Shown here one piece after another: positions 46,690 to 58,732 of a stretch of DNA of 64,000 nucleotides. A program made the position numbers and the translations under genes. The notes under the pieces are model-generated. The model worked only from the letters and a program-made list of their open reading frames with translations, was not told where the DNA came from and searched no databases. Each line of letters starts with the position of its first letter. Position 1 is the stretch's first letter. The DNA comes from Bisporella sp. PMI_857. Its lineage: Eukaryota > Ascomycota > Leotiomycetes > Helotiales > Helotiaceae. Location of the stretch: NCBI GenBank assembly GCA_021307315.1, contig JAJSPD010000014.1:558001-622000 (forward strand). Direction: 5' to 3'.

Positions 46690-47199
46690 GGGAACGTTAT
46701 ACAGACGTACACTATTGTCTTGATGTGCTTTACAGCCACTACACGATCACAGTCAGTATATGCTGATCTCCTGATGAAGAGTTGAGATGGGCCAAGAAGA
46801 TTCTGCTCGGCGCCAAGGTCTTGTTGAGGAGCACGAAAACAGCCCACTCACACATAATAACGGAGTCATTGGAAAGGCCGTTACCCTCTTAAAGTATGAG
46901 CCGTAGGAGCACGTAACACGATAGTATATGCGTCACCGAACCAGACTTGTTTCTCATGAATGCCGTATGCTGTGATCGAAGGTCAACGTCGCCAAGTGTT
47001 GTGGTGATGCTTGTCTAGACAAGCTTTTTCTAGTGTATTCTGAGACTGCCAAAACCCGGTTCAGCGCTAAAAATAAAGCGCGTGATGCGTGAGGCTCTGC
47101 CATCGCGTCAACCTCATCCTCATATCCTTAGCGTGACAGCTAGGCGTCCCGAACATAACTATACATCATTAATATATCCTCCCCTTATTCTTGGAGCGC
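46690..47199. promoter_or_regulatory. Divergent region, PA-TM / NGG1
   Basis: This 510-base interval separates divergent genes and must hold the NGG1 promoter. An additional 5' exon of the PA-TM gene could lie here, since frames on the minus strand remain open between 46,690 and 46,850, but I could not connect one with confidence. Confidence 0.4.
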
Positions 47200-49333
47200 A
47201 TGATGCCTCCGTTACCTAGTCAGAAGGGTACAGGGAAGAAGGGGAGAGGAGATCTTGCAAAATCGCGCAGTCGCAACAGCACTCCTAGCCTGGCCGGAAC
47301 AACCAGTTCGACGCAGGATGCAGATCTAGGCAATACGGCGTTTCTCAACCTGCCAATCGTGCACTTGCGAGCATCTGAGGACATTGTTGAGCACTATGGA
47401 TCCGGTGTACCAAGCTCGAAGGACTTAGAAGCTCTGATCGAGAAATTAAAAAAGCTTGCAGACATTGTCGAAGCTCGATCGAATGTGTACGACAAGGGGA
47501 TGCGGATGGTGGCAGGCATAAAAAAGGACAGACTTGAAGAAATAGAAATTGAAAGAAGAGATCAAGAACGGAAGGAAAGGATCAGGATTGAGGCTGCAGA
47601 AGAGGAAGAACGAAGCAAGAACAAAGCAAATAAGATCAAGAAAAAAAAGGATGTTAAGGAAGAGAAGGAGCGACCATTGACACATGGTGCCCATGGCCTT
47701 GCACCTCAGGATGGCTCCAATCTTGGTAAGTTTCTTCTTGTGAGGTCGGGCAGTCACCCTGAAATGCCGTTGGCTTGAAGGCTTGTTATAAGTTAGACTT
47801 GTACCAATATCTGTATAAGCGGCCGCCAACCTTAGGTTTCCTTGTTGGCGTTTTTGCTATAAGGCTGAAGAACATTGACAACTGACATTGACTCTAGATC
47901 AATCATCTCCTACTCGCAAACGCCGCCTTTCAGACGACTCTGGAAGTTCATCCCTCTCTCCTGTTGTAGTTACCCCGGGAACAGGCATGGATCTTGATAA
48001 TAAGGGCGCAAATGATGATGGAGCAAGCTCTGAAGATGAACATCAACCCAAACCCGCTCCAGCCATTCCTCATCTTCAAACCTTTGGGGACGATCCTTCC
48101 ACGTTTCCTGATCCCACGATCTACGAGATTCGAGAGGTTACCCCGGACATGGATGATGACATGAGAAGGGAAATATACTCTGTGGCGGTATTTCCAAAAA
48201 GAGATCTCGAGGATCTAATTCCTGGAAATCCTCCAGACAAGGATTTCAGTAATGCAAAGCCCACGAATCAAGTCCAAGCCAATACATTTGCAACATATTT
48301 AGAGCCCTACTTTCGACCTTTTACAGAGGAAGACCTTGCCTTTCTCCGCGAGCGAGGTGATCGCGTCACACCGTTCATAATTCCTCGCCGCGGCAAGAAG
48401 CACTATACAGAGATTTGGACAGAAGAGGATGGTGCTATGTCAGTTGATTCTCCTCAACAAGGCCGCGAGAAACTTCCTCCAAATCAAGGTCGAGGCGGTA
48501 TCGATAATTTGAACGATGATTCAGCGGAGACAGATCAGGTCTCTACAGGTCCTCTGTTGTCACGCCTCCTGGCGACAATGAGACCTGAGCATCGTGCACC
48601 ATCAGACGAACGAAATGGCATGTCCAATGGCGATGATCCAAACGGGGAGCTCAACGATATCCTTCAAATTCCAAGCGAGGCACTAGCTTCAGCGCCACCA
48701 GCAACATATATGCCCGACTCGAACTCAGACGCTTGGAAGAAAGCAGTACACCCTAAGCTTGATCATGCTCAGGTTGACGAGCGCATCAAACAAGAGCTCC
48801 GCCATCTTGGATTTCTTCCACCCGATACTGAGCCAGACTTTGACGCCCACTACGATGATGAAATTGCTGCCCGCTTGCGCTTCTTACAAGCCAGACTCAA
48901 GGAACAATCCATTATCAATGGTGCACGTAAGGCACGTCTGACAGAGCTGGTCAAGGAACGGATGGCTCATCAGGAATACTCTACCATCCTTGAAGATCTT
49001 GATGGTCAAGTACAAACAGCTTACCTCAAACGCACTCGGACAATGGGCAAGAACAAGAAGACAAAAAGACCTGGCGGAGCGGGTGGAGGAAGTCATTTTG
49101 TGGGCAGCACTGCTGGGATCCCGCGACCAGCCATTGGTGATGTTACAAAGACGCTGATGGATAGAAGAAAAAAGTGGATCGAAGGCGTTGGACCTGTATT
49201 TGATAGCGAGTTCAAAGTTCCTAGGGTAGACAATCCTAAAGGCGAGGATACTTCAATCTTCAAGGATGCAGATATGGCGGAATATATTAGGAAAGAAAAA
49301 GAGGCCTGGGATGAAGAAGGCGATGAAGACTAG
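47200..49333 (+). CDS. NGG1: SAGA/ADA complex adaptor Ngg1/Ada3
   Basis: There are two exons, 47200-47725 and 47898-49333 (intron 172 nt), 653 residues. Translation may also start at the next codon, since the gene opens ATG ATG. The N terminus is basic and Ser-rich, followed by a Lys/Glu-rich coiled-coil segment ('[18 protein letters not shown]'). The C-terminal third carries the conserved Ada3 domain: '[15 protein letters not shown]', '[18 protein letters not shown]', '[20 protein letters not shown]', '[11 protein letters not shown]' and '[19 protein letters not shown]'. Ada3 links Gcn5 and Ada2 inside the histone acetyltransferase module of SAGA in the nucleus. The identification is secure from the C-terminal domain. 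Confidence 0.95.
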
Positions 49334-50445
49334 GTTTATGATGCAGATCCTTCGAAGGAATATGGTACTCATTGTATGATAATTTTACGACAAAGATCAC
49401 GCTAGCTTTCATGGATGAGGCGTTTGGCTAGGTGCTGTTGCTAGCGCTCAAGGTGAACTTTTGAGGCAAGCAATCGAACAAACACGGGCATGCTATCGCA
49501 GACATTAATCAGCACTTGAGCTTGCGTGACTCCATCCTTGCTAGCTTCTATATTTCATTAATGTCTATGATCTTAATAATTGCTCCCTACTACAGTCCTG
49601 TTCTTAGTTTCGTCTTTCGCGTTCAGTTATTCTGCGCAGCTTCTAAGGATGCAGCCCATGTCTTTGCGCCATGAAAGCGCTTAAGCTAACAAGTCAAGTC
49701 GTCTAGATAACTTTGTCTGGTACTATGGCTTGCCGAGCTCGTCTTCAACTCAAAGAGTTATTGGTCTGATACGGGTCCAGTATGAGAACGACCATAATGT
49801 CTTTGGTGCTTTGATATCATGAAAAGCGTACAAACGAAGCTGAAGGCGGGCTTTCTGGCTTTGTTATGTTTAATGAGAATATAGTCTCTGATGGTAAGCC
49901 TATACTCGTAATAGTTAAGAATTACTATGCTTGGAACAGTCAAGAACTTGCCAATATGCATATGAGACTAATGGTACTAAACTGAATTTAGAATATTAGC
50001 TATGATGGTCGAAATTCAATGTGCTTCGACTTTCTAAACATTCATCAGGAAGCGCGTTATTAAGATGGTCCTCATAGTCAAAAGGTTCGCCTTGGGCGGG
50101 ATCAAAGCACCCGAAACTTGGGACATCGATGACGGAAGACTTGATGGCGATTGAGCAAGGACTTTGATATTAGGTTAGTCGAAAATGTGGTTTTTTTTCT
50201 TTCTCTTGGTGCCAATCACTCTGATAACGCACTCAACCAGGGATTTTGATATTTAGCCCGGGCTTTTTAGATATTCCACCAGGGGGTTTTCAATAGTAGC
50301 CTCCTCGAAGGAGGGGAAAGAGCGACCTTCCCCGTACTTCCGCAAGTAGACGTGTTGATTCACGCGTCTCCTTCCTTCCTCCCCACAAATCTAGAGCTCC
50401 CGCCTCATCCTCAAATCCGCAGCTGTGCCTTCAACCAAGTCAATA
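49334..50445. other. Intergenic, no gene seen
   Basis: About 1.1 kb of AT-rich sequence between NGG1 and the module-repeat gene. A short hairpin word (cctcc-tcgaa-ggagg) lies at about 50,300. No gene is supported. Confidence 0.45.
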
Positions 50446-53400
50446 ATGGCGCAAAATACCGCGGAGAAGGGTGATATATACGAAGCGATATTCAGCAAGT
50501 GCGAGAAGGCAGGGATCTCCGAATTTAATTTTCTCAAGGCCTGCGATATGCATGAGAGAAATGCCCATGATCGCTATCGGAGTGAGTCCAAGGAATGGAG
50601 GCAGTGGAAGGCACTATCCAACGTTTAGGGACAATTCTGTGAGTTTTTTTGCGTTAGGTGTTTGGTCATATTTCCTGTGGTATGATATATCTATAGCTTG
50701 ATGGATTCTCACGTGTTTTCAGTCCCCAAGGAGATCTTTCCATATCGCAATCCACCTGCTAGTGGCTACAATTCTCAGATTGAACTCATACGATCCAAGA
50801 CTTTAAGCCTTGGGCTTGCTGGATCTGCCAAATTTGATGAAGTTTGCAGAGAAAAACGTCAGGTTTCAGAAACCAAGTTTGCCACTGAGAGCAAAGACTG
50901 GCAAGCTTGGTATGCAGAATCCTTGGTCTGGGCTGATTTCTGTAAGTCAAAGCATTATCGCCATTTCAGTCTATTAGAATCTATCCTTCCTCGTTTCCAC
51001 AATCAATCTAACAAATGTCAGTCAAGAATAGCCCGTTCCCCGGCCGAGAGCCTGCACGACTGTATCCGCTTCGATCTTTCCCAGGCAGTAGCAGTGCAAA
51101 CCACAATATGGCTGGGCACCAAACCAGTGATGCTCCCCTATGTGACTCCAGAAGTGATTCAAGAGGCTATGCTCAACCAGTTGATCGTCAAAACATCACA
51201 CCACGCGTATCTCATCCTGCGTTATATAGGACTATTGAGCAGCACATGGAGGAAAAAGCAAAGGCGCAAGGCGGACTTTCAAAGCGCAAAGAATTCTTCA
51301 AATACTTACAGAAAAGTGAGAGCACTTAGAGGCCAACCTTCCAATGTTTCATGATATGTTGGCCATTTATTTTCGGGATTTCATTGACTAATAGGACAAT
51401 CAGTGAGAGACTTCGCCAATCAGGAGCATGCGGCATGTTCTTCTTCCTACCGTGCATGGCTTGCTGATTCAATGACCTGGGAGAGGTTCTGTAGGTTCTT
51501 CGTCAAAGAGTAAAAACAGTCCAACACTAACACGGCACAGTCAAGGAAGAACCTTTCCCCGCGAGAAATGAACCCACTAGCCAGCACAAGTGCGTACAGT
51601 CTCATGGTTCAAGCTCAGCCAAAGTAGATCAAATTTCCATCCCGCCAGACTTGATGGCAGATCTGCGCAAAGCCAATGCAACAGGCAAGTATCCACAGCA
51701 TCACCGCATCTTAATAATCGGGTCTTTTCAAACTAGCTATGAAGAATCGGAGGTTCGAAAAGTGTACGAGTCGTTTTCATCCATAGAACCAGCGTCAAAG
51801 TCTATCGTAGTATGTTCTCCTGCAATTATCGTTCGGAGCTTTTCTACACCTTGTTTATGTGCTATGAATCTTGATACATTCTTAGATTACTGATCCGTCA
51901 ATAGTCGAAGGCGTTAGGTTGCCAATTTCACGTGCAAATAATGTTTGGCAATGTCATATTCTGGTGCTCCCCCTCAAAGATCGGCGACACAGTTGCAACG
52001 AATCTTGGGCTTCGTTTCCTGGTGGATTGGGAGCGGAAGGGTTATCCGGAGAGAACTGCAGGAAGACATATAGATGTTCTCGAGATTCTGAAGGAGTTTG
52101 ACGATCCTGCCTGCACGGAGGAAAGCATTTCCCATTACTTAATAATCAACAAGAAAGCAAGCACTTTCTCGAAATCTATTTTCCAAGGAATCTGCGATGC
52201 ATTCTCAAAGGATATTGCTGGACGAAGTCTTGTTGAGAAACTCATGTCGTGTAGTTTCTCTCTCATCACTCCAAAATACCAGTGTATTATCCGGACTTTG
52301 AAAGTAACGCCTTCAAGTTTATTATCCAGTGTAGAGGATGAAGCTATGGTCACAAGAGCGGGCTACAATTTTCTTGAGGCATGGGTCGAAAGAGTTTACC
52401 ATACATTAGTCCATGATAATATGCGAACAGTGTCGTTATCGGAATTCCACCAGCAATACAAAGAAAGGATTGACAATTGCGGGATCTCCGTACACGGCGC
52501 GTATCAGCAGAACTTTGTTTGTTCTGAATCTGAGGTGAGTGAGCTATGTTGAAGATCCTACAGACCCTGCACTACTAGAGTGGATATTATGGTTCCGGCC
52601 TGATATCAGGAATGTGGTGATGTACCAGGCGAGATCTGAGTAATAACATCTATCTGGCGCATTTCCTTGCTGACAGCCATTCTATTTAGCTGAAGAATAT
52701 TTCACACATCATTTTAATTGATAATGAAAAGGATGACGTCGAGAAGGCTGTTCAATGCAAGTTTATCATGCAGGGTCATAGCATCAATAAACTCTCAATT
52801 ACCATCATACCGTTAGTTCATAAGACTCCCAATCATCCCAAAGCTGCCCGTAAATTGTCACAGCATCAAAGGTGCCAAGTTCTGGCGTATAAGGGAACAT
52901 GTTCAATTTACGACACAGGCTGACATACTAAGAGCAGACATGAAGGTCTTCATCATGCAATTTTCAGCAAAGCCACTGATATATTTCTGGAGTGGATGAA
53001 GCTGGCGATGACGAAACCAATCAAGCTATCTAGATTTTGGGAGGATTGGGCTCAGATGAACTTGAAGCCTGAAGCTCAACAACAACGACTTGCGTTCGTT
53101 CAAATCCTTGCAGACCAGGGAGGACATTGTGTAGAACTTATACCGTCCTCCATGCCTGACCAAGAATGGGACAAGTATGTTTCAACGTTCGGATCCTCTG
53201 AGTTAGACCGCGTGATCATTGAAGAACAAGCCAAGGCCGAAGGATTGCTACGCATGGTTTATGACCAAGAGACTAGAGAGGTGATTACATTGGGCGAGTT
53301 CAGGATGAGGATCCAAGCTCGAGATCGCCTTCTACTACTACCACCAGGTTAGTCGTGCTTAGGTGCCATTTATAATATCCTGATAAATTTGATAAATAAT

Positions 53401-53736
53401 AAGGTGCAGAACATTGGATAGCTAACTGCTGACAGCGGAGGGACAAGACATGAAGCGAAAGGCGCATGCCGACCGGCTTGAAGAAGGAGAGACTGGCAGC
53501 CATGCTATTAAAAAGGTCTGTTCATAGAAAACACGGTTTGCTTCTCCCCTAACTCTAGATACCCTGGACTTTTGTTTGGAGGTTAGCACATCACAATAAT
53601 CATATTTTATTGCATTCCATTTTAGAGCACGAACAAGCGGGCGTGCCGAATCTTTGCAACACTAAAGCCTAAGATGGGAAAAGGAAAGGGAAAGGACCAA
53701 ACATGTAATTGTATGTCAACAACGACCAACTACTAA
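50446..53736 (+). CDS. Multi-exon gene with tandem W-x-x-W exon modules; premature stop in first module
   Basis: Exons that keep frame are 50446-50638, 50723-50941, 51022-51315, 51404-51490, 51541-51809, 51905-52534, 52690-52811, an uncertain exon or exons about 52863-52940, one ending at 53,347, 53436-53515 and 53626-53736. Three modules share 'ESKEWRQW', 'ESKDWQAWYAESLVWADF' and 'SSYRAWLADSMTWERF', each followed by a phase-1 intron inside a Phe codon and then 'PKEIFPYRNP', 'KNSPFPGREP' or 'KEEPFPARNEP'. In module one the last Trp is TAG (50,626-50,628). Translation from ATG 50,701 would avoid the stop. The later part ('FLVDWERKGYPERTAGRHID', 'KFIMQGHSINKL') and the basic C terminus ('KMGKGKGKDQT') match nothing I know. 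The splice near 52,863-52,945 is unresolved. The function is unknown. Confidence 0.6.
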
Positions 53737-54016
53737 GTTATGAGCAGTAGAGCCCATGCAGCGAAGAAGTGAAAGGAATCTTGTACTCTCAAAACTCCTG
53801 CAAGATGGCGTTGATGCGATTTGTAATTCGTTGTGTAAGCATAGGCTATGGAATATTCAATACATAATAACAGAGTTTCCGAATACGTCCTACCATAACC
53901 CTGAGTACCTTCCTGTCTCAATACATGCACGGCGAGATTCCTTCCTAAAACTCCCCAACTCCAGCTGCTTTACCATAGTACATACTAACGTACACAGGTC
54001 ATTCTCTCAGAACCCA

Positions 54017-54364
54017 TTACCAGCGACCAGGTCCACCACCATGATGCCCGCCGGGACCTCCAAATCCACCCCCTCCTCTATGATGCCCGCCCGGAACCCC
54101 ATGATGGTGCCCGCCTAGTCCGCCCATTCCACCGCTATATCCCCCACCAAACCCTCCTCCGCCGCCATGATGTCCATGATGTCCTCCATGATGTCCTCCA
54201 CCATGATGTCCACCAAATTGCGGTGGTGGTCCCCCAAAATTTTGCTGGCCGCCATACCCTCCTCCGAAGGTTTGCGGACCGCCATAGCCTCCGCCGCCGC
54301 CATAACCGTGTTGATTATGTTTCCGGCTTTTGAGGGCGTGTGAGACGCAGGAGAAGATTCCCAT
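54017..54364 (-). CDS. Small Gly/His-rich protein
   Basis: This is a single exon of 115 residues. After a short head with one Cys ('MGIFSCVSHALKSRKHNQHG') the protein is almost entirely Gly with Tyr, Phe, Gln and His: 'YGGGGGYGGPQTFGGGYGG', then clustered 'GGHHGG' blocks and a Gly-rich end closing in 'GGGPGRW'. Low complexity of this kind suggests disorder; His-Gly blocks can bind metals such as nickel, copper or zinc. The N-terminal 'MGIFSC' could be an N-myristoylation/palmitoylation signal (Gly2, Cys6), an inference. Consistent codon choice and a proper start support a real gene. The function is unknown. Confidence 0.7.
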   Translation of the reverse strand: MGIFSCVSHALKSRKHNQHGYGGGGGYGGPQTFGGGYGGQQNFGGPPPQFGGHHGGGHHGGHHGHHGGGGGFGGGYSGGMGGLGGHHHGVPGGHHRGGGGFGGPGGHHGGGPGRW

Positions 54365-55179
54365 TCTCTTTTTTACTTTTGGTGGTTTTGGTTGACTAGG
54401 CTTGGTGTTTTAATATGATGGATGTCTGACAATTTTTCAACCCGGATATACGTCCTCCGAGATAAAATTATTATATTGCAGATTTTATTGTGGATGGGCT
54501 ATGAGATATGCCGCCGCTTGGAGGCTGTTCCACCGCATATATACTCCCTCATCTTTCACGATATCAATATCAGAGCCGTCATGCCGTCTTGGCGCTAAAC
54601 CTTTACGCGGCTTCTCCACATCCTGCCCAAAAATTACATCGTTCAAGCCTTCAAACTCTATTAACGAGGCGAAGTATTGCGTCACCACGACTCAAGCATC
54701 GAAGCTATTTCCAAGATCCAGCCCTATGGTCCTCGGGATGTTGTGGCTGATGACTAGCCATACGCGGTTTGTGGCGGAGGCGGGGTTGTGGGGACCTGGG
54801 AAGACGAAAAGTGTGTCATTATGAGTCGAATAGCGATTTTGATGGAGAAATGGAACTTCAACGAGATGACTGAGACTGGCCAGTTAAAATATGTGTGACT
54901 TCGAGGTTGTGAGATTGAATTGGGAAGGTCTCAATTGACTTTGAGTCATAGTTAGACTCACAAACTCGCTTACACTGCCACTGTTGCAGGAGCACCAATG
55001 GGCTGGCTGGATCGAGGCGTTTCATTGGTCAATGGGAACAGCTTCATGTTGAAAGGGAGTTTATATAATTCTTGATATGTGCTTGAGACTGGATTCTGTA
55101 GAGATTTCAAGTTTATTAATTCCACTTCTCATACAAGAGAAACCCCCCAAAAATTGGTTCAGAAGTGCTTTAGAATCTT
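54365..55179. other. Intergenic, no gene seen
   Basis: The divergent interval between the Gly/His-rich gene and the REI1-like gene. The frames seen at 54,485-54,824 on both strands overlap each other and match no family, so I left them out. Confidence 0.45.
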
Positions 55180-56737
55180 ATGCTAGGAGGCTCAACATCC
55201 ACAACATCAACTACCTCAGGCATGACATCAAATACAAATACAGCAAACTCAAGCTCAAAAATGGAAGAGGCATTGCCCGTTCAAGTTTTTAATTGCTCTT
55301 TATGTCAAACTTCCTTCAAAGACAACAAGGAGCAGCGAGCACATATGAAAAGTGCATGGCAGTTCGTCTCACCCCCTCTTAATTCTTCAACTCCTAACGT
55401 AAGTTAAGCGTATACAACCTTAAACGCCGTGTAGCATCCCTTCCACCCCTCACACAGGACATTTTCAACGAGGTTATCCTCACTTCGAACTCCGCTGCAA
55501 ATCAACCACCTCACACGTTTTCGGCGGAGTGTTCCGCCTGTGAAAAAGAGTTCGATGACCCAAAGGCATATCAAAATCATCTCAAAAGTCAGAATCATTT
55601 GCGGAATGTCCCTTGGTATGAGAGGCGAGAGATTGAAAAGACGCTGCGCGAGAGCAACGTGCCGGGAAATGAGCTGCAGTTCCTTGCCGAGATGTCGAGT
55701 CTGTTGGAGCACATGGAGCTCGATGAGGCGTATGAAGGACGAGATTATGAGCGTATCTTGGCTGCTGAGGAAGAAGAACGAGGGGAATCGGTAAGTGTTT
55801 AATCCACTAACTACATTTCTCTGCATATGGAAAGCAGGCTCATCCTCGTCCACGTGCCTCCAGACTTACAAAGAGCTAATAGATGTGTAGGGAGAGTATT
55901 GGTTCCACGAAACTCTCTGTATCTTTTGCGACCGCCCTTCTGACTATCTTCATGAGAACATGGCGCATATGGAAGAGAAACACGGCTTCAAGGTTCCTGC
56001 CCAGGAATCACTGATTTCCCTCGAGTCCCTGCTCTCGTACCTCCACACGCTCATCACTGAGTTCCAAGAATGCATCTCGTGCGGCCGAACGAGGAGCAGC
56101 GTGGAGGCGATCCGGGCGCATATGCGTGATGCGTCGCATTGTCGGATTGATATTGACGACCCGGAGTCCGAGCTTTTAGAATTTTATGATTTTGATGGTG
56201 AGGATGAGGATGAGGATGAAAGAGGCGAGTTTGAGAGCAAGACCAAAGGGAAAGAGAAGGTGGATCTGAAGACGCTTGTAAAAGATGAAAACGGTCTTTC
56301 GCTGCCATGTGGGAGAGTATTGGGCCATAGGTCGCGCCGTCATATCTATCGCCAACATCTTTCTTCTCCCGAAACACGCCCCAAACGTCTCGCGATCACG
56401 GATTCAGATTCTGCTTCCACATCCGCTCCCTCAGAAGCGCAAACTAGCGACACAAGGCTTGTACACCAGACAAGAGGAAGCATGGGTCTTATCGGTCTTT
56501 CGGACGTCGAGAGAAAGGCTGTCATGATTGCGGAGAGGAAGATCATCAAGACGGGAATGCGGGCGAGCAACGAGTACCGTGCTGGCCTGGAGAAGCGGGG
56601 GAATAAGCAGAAGCATTTCAAGGTATGTTCCATCCGGTTATCGAGTTTGTCCTGGCTTGGCCTGGATACCTTGCTTTCTTTACGCGCGCGACTGATTTCA
56701 GAGTCAGTATGCACGAATGCCTCCGTGGGTGGATTGA
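55180..56737 (+). CDS. REI1: Zinc-finger 60S ribosome biogenesis factor, Rei1/Reh1 family
   Basis: There are four exons: 55180-55361, 55409-55790, 55891-56622 and 56702-56737 (introns 47, 100 and 79 nt), 443 residues from the upstream ATG. Starts at 55,222 or 55,261 are also possible because the head before 'EEALPVQVFNCSLC' is low complexity. Four C2H2 fingers are visible: 'CSLCQTSFKDNKEQRAHMKS' with the His after the first intron ('HVYNLKRRVASLPPL'), 'CSACEKEFDDPKAYQNHLKS', 'CIFCDRPSDYLHENMAHM' and 'CISCGRTRSSVEAIRAHM'. The C terminus has 'GLEKRGNKQKHFK' and ends 'QYARMPPWVD'. Rei1 and Reh1 act in the cytoplasm on late pre-60S particles, helping release of Arx1 and probing the exit tunnel. 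Rei1 and Reh1 cannot be told apart here. Confidence 0.92.
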
Positions 56738-57531
56738 TATTTCTTCTCTTTTTGTGGAGAAGTTTGATTAACTAGTTGCGGCTATAGAATGACGTTCCCG
56801 GGCCCAAACTTGGATGAGAAGAGTGGAAGATTTACATAGGTTGACACCAAGATGAGATGGCTTGGCATCTGAGGATTTGAAGTTGAAAGTGGTTTTTGAC
56901 CTAAGTTTCAATGGCCTATAGATGGCAAATCATGGACAGAAGGCACAGGAAAACTCATTGCGATATATCTCAAATTCGGTTGGATATTCAAGGGTTAAAA
57001 TAAGCTGAATAAAAAAAGATATCGCCTCTTAACCGCTTGACCTAATTGTTAAGAGCATCCCAATATAGCCCTCGTCGGTGCATGTCAAAGCTTCCTGCCT
57101 CGGCGATTGCTATTAACTCTGTATCAATATCTGACTTGGGCACTAATGCTCTCTTTTCCTTTCTAAAATATATTAAATTTTGATGTCTAAGCAATATATA
57201 ATATACTATTACTCTTTTTTGCACTAGAAGAGTCGCCCCTCAACTTCAGCAATATATTTTCAGAGAGAGGGGAAAGGCTAGAGGGGGTTAAGAAAAGGAA
57301 GATAGGGAAATAGGTAGGATTAGAGTTCAGACCCTAAATCAAGCGGCATAGGCCGTGATTCCGTGAACAAACTTGTATGCGGCGAAAGATGACAGTTGTA
57401 AACGTAGGGAAGAAAGGTGATCACTGGGGTATTTCCATGTCAACGACGCAGTGTATCTTCGCCCACTTGGAAACAAGAGTCCGGGTTTTGGTACTGGAAT
57501 TTAGGATGCTACCTTATCCGGTTCATGTCAG
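56738..57531. other. Intergenic between convergent genes
   Basis: About 0.8 kb between the 3' ends of the REI1-like and GH64 genes, AT-rich, with no promoter expected and no gene seen. Confidence 0.5.
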
Positions 57532-58732
57532 CTATCCAATTTCCACAATAAACTGTCCAACTTCCCCATTAACGAAGCCGCTCTGGTCGGCTCCTATCGC
57601 AGGAACATCATCATACGGGAACGCATACCCCCTGCCATCGATATTTGCCGTATGAACTAGTCTCGAGTAGTGATTCGTGATAGGGTCAGTGTAAAATTGG
57701 TCGACGTACTCTCCGTCAGGATGTACGCCTGGCTGCAGCAAACTACTTCGATTAAGCCCCGCGCTGATCCGTGCCGTTAGCGGCCCGGTGATGCCGGCAT
57801 TGTTCGCAAACGGTCCGGAGCTGCAGCTAAAGATATCCTTCGAGTTTGGCTTGTCGAACGTCGCCAGGCCAGGAAAAACCAAGACCCCATTAACGTTATA
57901 TGCTGTTACGGTACCCCATTCCGCATGGGTGTCTACCATCAAGGGCGTGTTCGTGTAGCATTGCCAGACCCGATTAACATAATCGTCGTAATACCCGTTG
58001 AAGAGACTATCCGCAGCCTTGAGATTCATCGCAGCATTTGGGCTTAGGATTCTCAAGACCTGAGTTCCGTTTTGCTGCATGACAATGCATTTCTCCCAGT
58101 CCGCTGCGTATGGAAGAGATTGGTCTTTGAGGCCAGCGGCGATTTGGGAGACGCCGGTGGGCTTTAGGCCAAGAACCTGTTGGGTTTGGCCGTTCGGCTG
58201 CGTGAGATGCAGGGCGATGGGGAAGGCGACAAAGTCTACATAGCTAATATTTGCGTAGATGGTGTTGTTCTGAGAATATGTGAATTCGGCGAAAGACCAG
58301 TTGCTGTTGAAGTTGGGGTCTGTGGGGTTGGTGACTGATGGCTCAACGACTAGAGATTTGAGTCTTAACTTGCGTTGTGACTAATATCTAGGAGAATATA
58401 AATGACAGGCGACATAGTCTGTCCTAAGAAATATCTTACGTACGTGCCGGACCAGGATTTAGCAGAAATGTGAGCTCTTTATCAACGGAGAACCATATTC
58501 TAGCGCCGGCTAGATGAGGTATCGTAATGCTCGTGGTGGTTCCTTGGCCTCCCAGCTTGATAGAACAGTTTTCTGAGATCGCAGTCCCAATTGCTGATGG
58601 ATTAGGTGGATACCATGGCGTCCTAGCATCGGACTTGATCAAGCACCACTGGTTTCCATTGTCTAGCGCGAGGCCGGTGACATATACATACAATTGACCC
58701 GAACCGAAACGGTTCTTGACTTGGATATTCAT
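57532..58732 (-). CDS. GH64 beta-1,3-glucanase (thaumatin-like fold), N terminus unresolved
   Basis: Two exons are certain: 58732-58444 and 58349-57532 (intron 94 nt), 368 residues from the first in-frame Met. The pattern 'LYVYVTGLALDNGNQWCLIK', 'SDARTPWYPPNPS', 'LAGARIWFSVDKELTFLLNP', 'NWSFAEFTYSQNNTIYANIS', 'YVDFVAFPIAL' and the C-terminal 'GYAFPYDDVPA' is that of family 64 laminaripentaose-forming beta-1,3-glucanases. They release pentasaccharides from linear beta-1,3-glucan and usually are secreted. Coding similarity extends upstream of the Met ('RPKASDNTRG' back to a possible acceptor near 58,751), so a 5' exon with the signal peptide is probably missing. Frames upstream to 59,017 include a hydrophobic stretch ('LLFLICEFIILQYFPLP') that could contribute, but the phases do not fit simply. 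Confidence 0.85.

Noticed and set aside
57000..57360. Possible tRNA from a 'ttaaccgcttgacctaattg' word and 'gttcagaccc'
   Set aside because: I could not pair an acceptor stem or place D and T arms at the right spacing.
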